Source of the DNA: Fibrobacteraceae bacterium
Lineage (GTDB): Bacteria > Fibrobacterota > Fibrobacteria > Fibrobacterales > Fibrobacteraceae
NCBI GenBank assembly: GCA_017625775.1
Contig: JAGAKE010000009.1
Coordinates: 1 to 55,607, forward strand
Length of the DNA: 55,607 nt
Direction: 5' to 3'
The notes under the pieces are model-generated. The model was not told where the DNA came from, did not search any database, and saw nothing but the letters and a program-made list of their open reading frames with translations. Positions 1 to 7,122 of this stretch are shown one piece after another. A program made the translations under genes and the position numbers. Position 1 is the stretch's first letter. Every line of letters starts with the position of its first letter.

Positions 1-3
1 CGA

Positions 4-77
4 TCACTTCAATAAACCCGACGGCCGCTCGGACCGTGACCCTCAACAACTCTTCTATCGATTCGCCGTTGAAGTGA
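4..77 (-). other. Structured GC-rich transcript leader
   Basis: The first bases transcribed from the promoter at 83-110 can fold. A 9-bp perfect pairing joins 69-77 with 4-12 and encloses a smaller hairpin near 22-38 (ACGG-U-CC, loop GAGC, GGCCGU). It could be an rRNA leader or part of another structured RNA; I do not recognise a named family. The left boundary may lie outside the window. Confidence 0.4.
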
Positions 78-82
78 GCCCA

Positions 83-110
83 ATTATAGAAATTCCTTTC
101 AACATGTCAA
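83..110 (-). promoter_or_regulatory. Strong sigma70-type promoter reading off the left edge (rRNA-type)
   Basis: On the minus strand a perfect -35 TTGACA (105-110) is separated by 16 bases from a perfect -10 TATAAT (83-88). The DNA upstream of the -35 (about 111-180) is packed with A-tracts on the transcribed strand, as in the UP element of rRNA promoters. Transcription would start near 75-77 and leave the window. The sequence just downstream is much richer in G+C than the rest of the region. This combination is typical of a stable-RNA operon; that an rrn operon follows is an inference, since it lies outside the window. Confidence 0.75.
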
Positions 111-635
111 GGCTTTTTTTAAACTTTTTTGTTTTTTTTTGCTTTTTTTGATTTTTTACCACTTTTTACCACCTTAAAAACAGTTTATCAACATTTTAAA
201 ACCGAGATTCTAAAGAAATCACCTTAATAATCATTCATAAACACCTAGTTTAGCCTCATAATAGGCATTTCAACATCTTTACAAATTTTTTCCCTCTGTT
301 TTGCTTTATCTAACCAGTATCAATAACTTGCTTGAGTAACCACCATTTGTTTACCAATACCTTTACGATAAACTTTTTAGCTATGCCTACGATTATGACT
401 AAACTTGACAAAAAAAATTACGTTTATAGACAAATAAACTTTTACTTAATTTATACTAATTTCTAAAATTATTTTTTATAGTGCTTATGTGAGATAATCG
501 CACTATGTTCGCTGTGACTTACATTTTTTTATTTCGCTATTTTTTCTATGGAGAGTTCTCTCTCAAAGTGACGAAAGCCGCACAGTCCCCATCTATTCTT
601 GATAACCATATTCTATGCTCAATCACCCTTTCGTT
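111..635. other. Gene-free AT-rich stretch
   Basis: About 525 bases between the promoter at 83-110 and the stop of the OLD-family gene. The left third is poly-A/T, consistent with an upstream activating tract for that promoter. I see no convincing open frame, tRNA, array or terminator in the rest. Confidence 0.6.
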
Positions 636-2402
636 TTACTCATTCACCCCTTCTAAAATCCATTGACAAAGGGTTTCTAAATCTTCATAATGCGGAATAA
701 ACATTTTTGGTTCCTTCGTTTTGATTTTTTCAATAAAAGAGCTCCACACTTTTTCATTTTTTCCTTCAAGACCTAGATGTTCTTCTATGGCTCCAAATCG
801 CCACACCCAAATTCCTCGACGGCGTAATTTCAAATGAATAGAGCGCAGCGGCTGTTCAGCTTCTGGAATTGCAGCCATCATCGCAAAACCTTGTGCAGCA
901 CTCATGCGAGAACGTTTGTTTACAGGAATTCCATTTACGAGTCTCATTCGACCACTTCTAGACAACTTCATAAATATTCTTTTGCATATTTCTAAATCTG
1001 GATCGTTTTTGTCTAAAAAACCGTCATGAACAGCTGAAGTAAATGCATAATCTAAATCTACTATCGCCCGAACAGGAATATCCATAGAAGAAAGAACACG
1101 CATACTCTTTTTAGTATTGCTTACACCACCTTGACGCACTAACGCACACTTGATTAAAGCAAAAGATTTTCCTGTTATTTTTTCAAACAATGTAGGCAAA
1201 ACTCGCCATTCCGTTTTCCCTTCAGTCAAAAGAACATAATCGGCAAAAAGAAGTTCATTGCTATTACTCAAAGAGAATAATGTTTGCAACTGACTAGGAG
1301 CATCTCGAACCACTTGACGAACAGCGTCTTCCATACGTTTACGCATAAACGTTCCGCGTTCTCGACTTTTTCGAATTAACAGGGAAGTGCTAACATCTTC
1401 ACTTGTTACCATTTGCGCAGAATGAGTTGCGAATACTACTTGATAACCTTCTTGAGACAATTTCTTTAAAGCCACTCGAACTAATTCCACCGCTTGTGGG
1501 TGCAAAAATAATTCTGGCGAATCAATTAACAAAAGACGATTACTAAAATACTTTGAACGCGTTTTCTTTTTTAGTTCAGCTAAATACCGAACCAAAGCCA
1601 TTTGTATAGCTCGTTGCGAACCAGCGCCTGTTTCCGAAATGTTTCGACTAAATCCATCTTCCTCGTCTATTACCATTAACCCAGCAGATTTCAAAAAAAT
1701 ATCTAAAGATGGAGGAGGAATTTCTAGCTTCAAACGAACATTCGGAAAAAGAGGAAGAAGCATGGAATTAACATCTCTGTCAAAATTCTGCAATTCTTTG
1801 GCTCGATTATCTCCGTCATACGAAAGAGTTTCTCTAAACTTTTGCTGAAGTTCTGCAAAATCAGCTGCTAAACGATGCTCTAAAGGTTTAAAAATTTCAT
1901 GCAACAAGTGAGCATTCGTTTTAGAACTATTAAAATCAAGAATTCGAATAGGTTCTGGAAACAGGCGTTCAAAAGCTTCCTGAAAAACTAAAGGCATTGG
2001 GTGCCAACCTCTATCGCCAAGAGTCCCGGCTTCTTGAACAAAAAAACGCATTGACTCAGGACTTTCCCCAGGCACACGTTGCACCTTTCGAATTTTAAAT
2101 GAACCATTTCGCACAAAACGATGAAGCATATTTGCACGTTCTTCATTCAGTCGCGATATAATTTCTTCTGATAACCCAGTAAAAGTACCAATAACTTCTA
2201 CAGGCAACGACGGATCATCGAAATAAGAAATATCTAAAGAAATTTTTGCTAAAAGCCAATGGATTCCCATGAGAATATTTGTTTTGCCTGCATTATTATA
2301 TCCAATCAAAGGAGTAAACGAACTCAATGGGAACGTTTCTCGCCGAATAGAACGCAGGTTTACAATAGTGATCTCACTTAATCGAAGGGCTTGGTTTTGC
2401 AT
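636..2402 (-). CDS. OLD-family ATP-dependent endonuclease (AAA ATPase plus Toprim)
   Basis: 588 residues. The N-terminal ABC-type ATPase half shows Walker A GYNNAGKT (34-41), a signature-like segment SETGAGSQ (256-263), a Walker B region LLLIDSPELFLHP (290-302) and the switch histidine in ATHS (325-328). The C-terminal half has Toprim features: the acidic EGK at 394-396 and the DLD triad at 449-451. OLD (overcoming lysogenization defect) proteins are nucleases, often in phage defence. Class 2 OLD genes (GajA type) sit beside a UvrD-like helicase gene, but no helicase is adjacent here, so this looks like a stand-alone type. The start ATG at 2402 gives an intact N-terminus. It lies downstream of the AT-hook gene on the same strand, but a terminator separates them. 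Confidence 0.85.
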   Translation of the reverse strand: MQNQALRLSEITIVNLRSIRRETFPLSSFTPLIGYNNAGKTNILMGIHWLLAKISLDISYFDDPSLPVEVIGTFTGLSEEIISRLNEERANMLHRFVRNGSFKIRKVQRVPGESPESMRFFVQEAGTLGDRGWHPMPLVFQEAFERLFPEPIRILDFNSSKTNAHLLHEIFKPLEHRLAADFAELQQKFRETLSYDGDNRAKELQNFDRDVNSMLLPLFPNVRLKLEIPPPSLDIFLKSAGLMVIDEEDGFSRNISETGAGSQRAIQMALVRYLAELKKKTRSKYFSNRLLLIDSPELFLHPQAVELVRVALKKLSQEGYQVVFATHSAQMVTSEDVSTSLLIRKSRERGTFMRKRMEDAVRQVVRDAPSQLQTLFSLSNSNELLFADYVLLTEGKTEWRVLPTLFEKITGKSFALIKCALVRQGGVSNTKKSMRVLSSMDIPVRAIVDLDYAFTSAVHDGFLDKNDPDLEICKRIFMKLSRSGRMRLVNGIPVNKRSRMSAAQGFAMMAAIPEAEQPLRSIHLKLRRRGIWVWRFGAIEEHLGLEGKNEKVWSSFIEKIKTKEPKMFIPHYEDLETLCQWILEGVNE

Positions 2403-2436
2403 ACCACTTGAAATTAAATAAAAATATTGAAAAAGC

Positions 2437-2466
2437 CAAAAAAAAGACTAGAATTTCCTAGCCTTT
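2437..2466 (-). terminator. Intrinsic terminator of the AT-hook protein gene
   Basis: Read on the minus strand, AGGCTAG (2458-2464) pairs with CTAGTCT (2445-2451) with one G-U, followed by a run of eight T. It lies just after the stop at 2486 and before the OLD-family gene. Confidence 0.75.
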
Positions 2467-2485
2467 AAAAAAACAATGTTAATGG

Positions 2486-3151
2486 TTATAAATTTTCTTC
2501 TGATCGTATTTTTTTAGGACGACCTCGTGGGCGCTTCACAAGAGTCCCTTCAGGCGTAACCGGCTTCAACAAAGAAGTAGCTGTTTTACGGATTTTTTTC
2601 TCTCGCTCCGCAGCACGTTTTTCTTCTAAGGTTTTTGCATCTACAATCGTAGTCTCTATTTTCTTTGCACCAGGAAAGGTAAATTTCGCTTGCAAAACTC
2701 GACCAGACGAAGGCTTTGGAGACGAAGAAATTGAAGAACGAACTACAACCTCTGGCTTTTTTTCAATTTCTCTTTCTATACGAACATCGCTTTTGAACAA
2801 ATCGGCAAGTGAAGCATAATGCGATTTTTTTTCTGAAAACTCGTTTTTTTCTTTTGATAAATCAGATTCAAAATCTCGAATTCTAGGCATAGGCTTATTC
2901 GCCATATAACTTCTTGAACTCGTCACTCCAGCCTTTTCCTTCTGAATTTGGTCATCAATATCTAACAAACGGCGTCTAGATTCCTCTTGACGGCGTAAAA
3001 TTCGGTCTTTTTTAGATAATCTATAAGCCCGGTTCGGGTGTTTTTTTTCTTTAGATTCCGACAAAACGAGGATTTCATCATCAGAAAGTCCTCTTAATTC
3101 TGTAGGCACCTCAATGATTGGTAAATTGGCTAAAAAGTCTTTTTCTGTCAT
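2486..3151 (-). CDS. Hypothetical basic coiled-coil protein with C-terminal AT-hook
   Basis: 221 residues, not recognised as a family. The sequence is very rich in Lys, Arg, Glu and Ser. A long charged helical stretch (about residues 45-125) looks like a coiled coil. Close to the C-terminus is KRPRGRPKK, the RGRP core of an AT-hook that binds the minor groove of AT-rich DNA. There is no signal peptide or membrane segment, so it is probably cytoplasmic and may be nucleoid-associated; that role is inferred only from the AT-hook and composition. It has its own terminator and sits between the OLD-family gene and a divergent AlkD-like gene. Confidence 0.65.
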   Translation of the reverse strand: MTEKDFLANLPIIEVPTELRGLSDDEILVLSESKEKKHPNRAYRLSKKDRILRRQEESRRRLLDIDDQIQKEKAGVTSSRSYMANKPMPRIRDFESDLSKEKNEFSEKKSHYASLADLFKSDVRIEREIEKKPEVVVRSSISSSPKPSSGRVLQAKFTFPGAKKIETTIVDAKTLEEKRAAEREKKIRKTATSLLKPVTPEGTLVKRPRGRPKKIRSEENL

Positions 3152-3267
3152 CTTTTTGTGAAATATCTATAAAAATCACGAAAAAGATAAAAAAAATTGA
3201 AAAAAAAATGAAAAATCTTTTTGTCAAGACCTAGAAAAACAATTAAATGTGGTTTATCTTTACACCA

Positions 3268-3930
3268 ATGCTGAAATTTACACAAGAAATCCTCCATGCC
3301 CTTAGGGCTATCGCCAACGAAGAAGAAGCTCGAAACATGTCAAAAAGTGTTCGGGAGCAATTTGACTTTTTAGGGATAAAAGTTGTATCTCGACGAGAAG
3401 TCACTTACCCCATTTTTGACAGAAATCCACCAAAAGATGGAGATGAGCTTTTCAAAAGAGTCAATGATATGTGGAGTATTCCATACAGAGAATTACAATA
3501 CGCCGCTTGCGATTACCTGTTTAGGCATCGCGATTTACTTGGCGGTCAACATCTTTCTCTGTTGAAAAAACTTATCAAGACAAAATCTCACCGTGATACC
3601 GTTGATGTTCTTGCATCTTGTATTCTCGGTCGGTTAGTTAGTAGGCTTCCAGCTCTCCGTTCCCAAATAAATGTGTGGATTCGCGACCCAAATATTTGGA
3701 TCAGAAGAAGCGCTATATTATTCCAATTACAATTCAGGGAATATACTGATTGGGACATGCTTAAGAATTTCTGTGCACATTGTGCCAAAGATGAAGAATC
3801 CTATATTAAAAGCAGTATTAGCAAAGCCTTAAGCGAATACGCTCGAATTAACCCTCAAGAAGTTCGACGTTTTGTGCTGAGCATGCCTTTTTCTTCTCAG
3901 ACTACTCAGGAAATTCTAAAAAATCTGTAA
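3268..3930 (+). CDS. AlkD-like DNA alkylation repair (HEAT-repeat) protein
   Basis: 220 residues from the chosen Met; an in-frame ATG at 3247 would add seven residues (MWFIFTP) that do not look like the family. Helical HEAT-like repeats run throughout. Family landmarks are FLGIKV (34-39), HRDTVD (108-113), DPNIWIRRSA (140-149) and the final SKALSEYARINPQEV. AlkD proteins excise N3- and N7-alkylated purines. The Asp of DTVD aligns with the catalytic aspartate. The Trp residues that line the AlkD DNA cradle appear replaced (Arg near 109, Lys near 186), so it may belong to a divergent branch with altered activity. A hairpin terminator follows directly. No clear Shine-Dalgarno sequence precedes either start. 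Confidence 0.8.
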   Translation: MLKFTQEILHALRAIANEEEARNMSKSVREQFDFLGIKVVSRREVTYPIFDRNPPKDGDELFKRVNDMWSIPYRELQYAACDYLFRHRDLLGGQHLSLLKKLIKTKSHRDTVDVLASCILGRLVSRLPALRSQINVWIRDPNIWIRRSAILFQLQFREYTDWDMLKNFCAHCAKDEESYIKSSISKALSEYARINPQEVRRFVLSMPFSSQTTQEILKNL

Positions 3931-3934
3931 ATTC

Positions 3935-3961
3935 AAAAAGTGGTTCTCTGAACCACTTTTT
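3935..3961 (+). terminator. Intrinsic terminator after the AlkD-like gene
   Basis: Perfect 12-bp stem (3935-3946 with 3950-3961) with a 3-base loop TCT and a T-run on the plus strand, five bases after the stop codon. Confidence 0.85.
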
Positions 3962-4092
3962 CTTATCTTCTAACTAAAACAATCCCAAATAAAGAAAACT
4001 TGTGTTATTCATACTTAAAAAATTACACTTTATAATAAAAAAGAGAAAATAACCTTTTATTTTTCCCTTTAGATAAATATCTTCGTTTCGTT

Positions 4093-5202
4093 ATGATTAT
4101 CGCTTTAGTTATAGACCAATACGACGCCCTCAATAACGGCACCACGGCTTCTGCTCGTCGTTTTGTAGAAAATCTTCGGGCCAATGGACATACAGTTCGT
4201 TTATTAACCTCTGGAACGCCTGGCAAAGACAAATACCTATTACCTGTTTGGCATATTCCTATCGTTTCTTGGTTTGCTGATAAACAAGGAATTACTTTTT
4301 CTAAAATTGAAGAAAATACAATTCAAGAATTTTTAACTGGAGCCGATGTTGTTCATTTTTATTTACCATTCCCATTAGCGAGAGCTGTGGAAAAAATGGC
4401 AAAGAAAATGAATATTCCGTGCCTTGCAGCATTTCATGTTCAACCAGAAAACATCACTTATAACATTGGACTAGGAAAAGTTGATTTAGCTGCACGATTC
4501 TTTTACAAATTTCTCTACCATTACTTTTATAAATCCTTTGATGACATTCACTGCCCCACAGAATTCATTGCAGAAGAATTAAGAAAAAACGGATATAAAG
4601 CAAGACTTCACGTAATTAGCAATGGTGTTGATGATGTTTTTGTTCCTCAAGAACCTGTAGCGCATGACTTTATACGTATTTTGATGATTGGAAGATTATC
4701 ACCTGAAAAACGCCAGGATTTAATTATTGAAGCAGCAAAAAAATCCAAATATGCAGAAAAAATTCAGCTTGTTTTTGCAGGTCAAGGTCCACTTTTAGAA
4801 AAATACAAGCAAATGGGAAAAACGCTTCCTCGCGAACCTATCTTTGGTTTTTATTCTACAGAAGAACTTCTTAAAATCATTCAAACCACCGACATTTATG
4901 TTCACGCTTCTGACGCAGAAATTGAAGCCATTGCTTGTATGGAAGCATTTAGTTGCGGGCTAGTTCCTATAATCGCTAATTCTAAAAAAAGTGCAACTGT
5001 ACATTTCGCTTTAGACGAACGTTCTTTATTTGAGCCAGGTAATGCAAATTCCCTTGCAGAAAAAATTGATTATTGGATAGAGCATCCAGATGAAAAAAAT
5101 CAAATGAGCAAAAAATATGCGGCTCAGGGCAATGAATACCGTGTTTCGGCCTCTGTCAAAAAAATGGAAGAGGTTTACAAGAACTTAAAACCAAGAGCAT
5201 AA
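4093..5202 (+). CDS. Glycosyltransferase family 4
   Basis: 369 residues with the two Rossmann halves of GT-B enzymes. The N-terminal half opens with MIIALVIDQYDALNNGTT and carries ADVVHFYLPFPLA. The C-terminal half has IGRLSPEKRQDLIIEA, FAGQGP, STEELLKIIQTTDIYVHASD and EAIACMEAFSCGLVPI, the nucleotide-sugar binding E-x7-E region. Such enzymes move a sugar from a nucleotide donor to a lipid or polysaccharide acceptor at the cytoplasmic face of the membrane. The sequence resembles the branch that glucosylates diacylglycerol or phosphatidylinositol, but the acceptor cannot be read from sequence. The PCMD gene follows 14 bases downstream on the same strand, probably in one transcript. Confidence 0.88.
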   Translation: MIIALVIDQYDALNNGTTASARRFVENLRANGHTVRLLTSGTPGKDKYLLPVWHIPIVSWFADKQGITFSKIEENTIQEFLTGADVVHFYLPFPLARAVEKMAKKMNIPCLAAFHVQPENITYNIGLGKVDLAARFFYKFLYHYFYKSFDDIHCPTEFIAEELRKNGYKARLHVISNGVDDVFVPQEPVAHDFIRILMIGRLSPEKRQDLIIEAAKKSKYAEKIQLVFAGQGPLLEKYKQMGKTLPREPIFGFYSTEELLKIIQTTDIYVHASDAEIEAIACMEAFSCGLVPIIANSKKSATVHFALDERSLFEPGNANSLAEKIDYWIEHPDEKNQMSKKYAAQGNEYRVSASVKKMEEVYKNLKPRA

Positions 5203-5216
5203 TTTTTGAGAATAGT

Positions 5217-6260
5217 ATGAATCGAATAATTTTCTTTCTTTTATTCTTTTTGAGTTTACCAACTACTTTTGCCGCTAATTTTCAAATTCATGTTCGCGGA
5301 CAAAATGGAAAAGCTATTATAAATGAGCAAAAGAAAACTATTTTCATTCCCGTAAACTATTATGGTAAATCAGGCGTTTACCCTTTGGACAAAGCACCCG
5401 TAGATATTTTTAAAGTAGAAGAAAACATTTCTCATACGCTGCCAAGCACACTAGACCTTAGAAATTGGAGTTCATTTAAAATTGGTGAGGAGGAATGGAA
5501 AATAAAAGGTGGGTATCAGCTTCCGGGAAGCGATTTTCAAACTTGGCATACAGAAAAAGTGAAAGGCTTTGCCACCTTTGGGCATGTAACTTGTGACGCT
5601 ATGGTTGGGTCAGAAAAACAACGTATTTGGGATAATGGAAACCCAGCTTATTCAACATCGGGCAGTAAATCATGGCCCACTTATAGGACTCAATTAGCTG
5701 ATGGGTCTTACGCCGCAGAATTAACGACAAGAAGTATTCTTGGTATTATAGCTAGCGGCAATCTTTTTACTGGTCGAATTGTTCGCGATATGAGCCTTAA
5801 GCAATTATTAGGGTTTACAGATAAAGACGGGAAAGCTCTGATTCGGTGGGGTGTTCCATTTACTGGAAGACCGACTGGTTTTCAAGTAAAATTCAAATAT
5901 GAAGGAAAAGGTGATTCTTGTACTTTAATGTCCACTCTTGAAAATCATCAAGATGGAAAACGCCGTTATGTAGCAGCAGCATGGTATAGTGGGAAAACCG
6001 ATTATGAAAAAAATAAAGAAGGCGTAATTTCTATTTCTGAACCAGATAAAAATGGACTTCGAACACTAAAAGTAAAATTCATTTATGGTAAGCAACACGC
6101 TAATGCAGACCCATTTCCTGATGGAGTTGTGCAGGGAAATGCAGACGAACCAATTACACATATCAATGTAGTTTTTGCCTCTAGTCGAAAAGGTGATTAT
6201 TTTAAAGGCGTTAAGGGTGCAAAATTAATCGTAAAAGATTTCAAATTGCTTTACGAATAA
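5217..6260 (+). CDS. Secreted PCMD-domain protein (putative carbohydrate metabolism domain)
   Basis: 347 residues. It begins with a signal peptide (MNRIIFFLLFFLSLPTTFAA, cleavage near residue 19). The rest resembles the PCMD family (PF13201) known from Bacteroidota: GSYAAELTTRS, IIASGNLFTGRI, then the hallmark PFTGRPTGFQVKFKY and a Ser/Gly beta-sandwich tail ending HINVVFASSRKGDYFKG and LIVKDFKLLYE. The family is thought to act on or bind polysaccharide, but no reaction is established. Placement 14 bases after a GT4 gene suggests an envelope or glycan role. Its last 20 bases overlap the convergent rgpF-like gene. Confidence 0.75.
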   Translation: MNRIIFFLLFFLSLPTTFAANFQIHVRGQNGKAIINEQKKTIFIPVNYYGKSGVYPLDKAPVDIFKVEENISHTLPSTLDLRNWSSFKIGEEEWKIKGGYQLPGSDFQTWHTEKVKGFATFGHVTCDAMVGSEKQRIWDNGNPAYSTSGSKSWPTYRTQLADGSYAAELTTRSILGIIASGNLFTGRIVRDMSLKQLLGFTDKDGKALIRWGVPFTGRPTGFQVKFKYEGKGDSCTLMSTLENHQDGKRRYVAAAWYSGKTDYEKNKEGVISISEPDKNGLRTLKVKFIYGKQHANADPFPDGVVQGNADEPITHINVVFASSRKGDYFKGVKGAKLIVKDFKLLYE

Positions 6261-7122
6261 ATCTATCCCGATATTTTTTCAAAAAACGAAAATAAAAAAA
6301 CGCCAGAATGCGATAAGCAATTCCCTTTATATATTCTAAAAAACGAATTCCTGTTGATTTAGAATAACCTGGAAAATAACTTCGCTTGAAATCAACATCT
6401 TTTTCTCCATAAGTACAAATGAGCTGAGAATAATTTTGATACAACGCTTTAGATTTTCCATGTAACCAAAAGTGTTTCTGAGCTTCAAAGGAGAAACGAT
6501 GTTCTAAAAGACGTTTTTTTACAAAACCACACTTCTGCATTATTAATTCTCGATACGAAAAAATGGGATCGGTTTCTGTTTGAAATAATGCAAATGTTTG
6601 GATACCCACTTTTTTCAATTTTTCAGAAAAAGGTATTTCAAAAAACTGAATGGTATCTTCAAAATTTTCTTTTAATGGAGTTTCTTGAAGATGGCTTTTG
6701 AAAACAGAAATTGCAGAATCTTTTAAATAGAGAAAAAAAGATTGCAAATGAGGTTTTGGAGAAGCATTTTCTAAAAGGGCAACAGCTTTCGCTTCTGACA
6801 ATTCTGCTTTATGTATAAAATCACCTAAATTTTTTTGATAATAAACAATGGAATCATTTAACAATAATAATCTTGTAGAACTTTCTAAAGGATTGAATTC
6901 TAAATATCGTTTCCACATTCCGAAATCAAAACCTTTATTTTCTGTGAGAAATAACTCTATGTTATTTTTCTCTAGGAATTCTATTTCCGCCGCCGCTAGG
7001 CGGCGGAAATTTGTCAAAAATTTTACTTCTCCAAGAGGAGCGAGCTGTAAAAGCACATAACGAATATATGCGGGCAAATACTCGCCATTTTGAAATGAAG
7101 AATATAAAATAACAGGACGCAT
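6241..7122 (-). CDS. RgpF-like rhamnan/polysaccharide glycosyltransferase
   Basis: 293 residues. The start MRPVILYSSFQNGEYLPAYI and the motif NKGFDFGMWKRYL, followed by LLLLNDSIVYYQ, match the rhamnan-synthesis protein F family (PF05045), which adds sugars to cell-surface polysaccharide. A hydrophobic, basic segment near the C-terminus (IAYRILAFFYFRFLKKYR) could associate with the membrane. The ATG at 7122 overlaps the TAA of rnr (TAATG), so it ends the pyrC-plsC-rnr operon. A GC-rich 28-base palindrome lies inside the coding region (6983-7010) and encodes roughly NFRRLAAAEI. The 3' end overlaps the convergent PCMD gene. Confidence 0.8.
   Translation of the reverse strand: MRPVILYSSFQNGEYLPAYIRYVLLQLAPLGEVKFLTNFRRLAAAEIEFLEKNNIELFLTENKGFDFGMWKRYLEFNPLESSTRLLLLNDSIVYYQKNLGDFIHKAELSEAKAVALLENASPKPHLQSFFLYLKDSAISVFKSHLQETPLKENFEDTIQFFEIPFSEKLKKVGIQTFALFQTETDPIFSYRELIMQKCGFVKKRLLEHRFSFEAQKHFWLHGKSKALYQNYSQLICTYGEKDVDFKRSYFPGYSKSTGIRFLEYIKGIAYRILAFFYFRFLKKYRDRFIRKAI
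6983..7010. repeat. GC-rich perfect palindrome inside the rgpF-like gene
   Basis: Two perfect 12-base arms (6983-6994 and 6999-7010; ATTTCCGCCGCC and its complement) flank a 4-base spacer GCTA. The core is almost pure G+C within an AT-rich gene and keeps the reading frame. The shape is that of a REP-like or small palindromic mobile unit, although I see no second copy in this window. Confidence 0.7.

Noticed and set aside
4023..4232. 69-codon open frame on the minus strand before the GT4 gene
   Set aside because: Mostly antisense to the GT4 start, no ribosome-binding site, basic low-complexity product.
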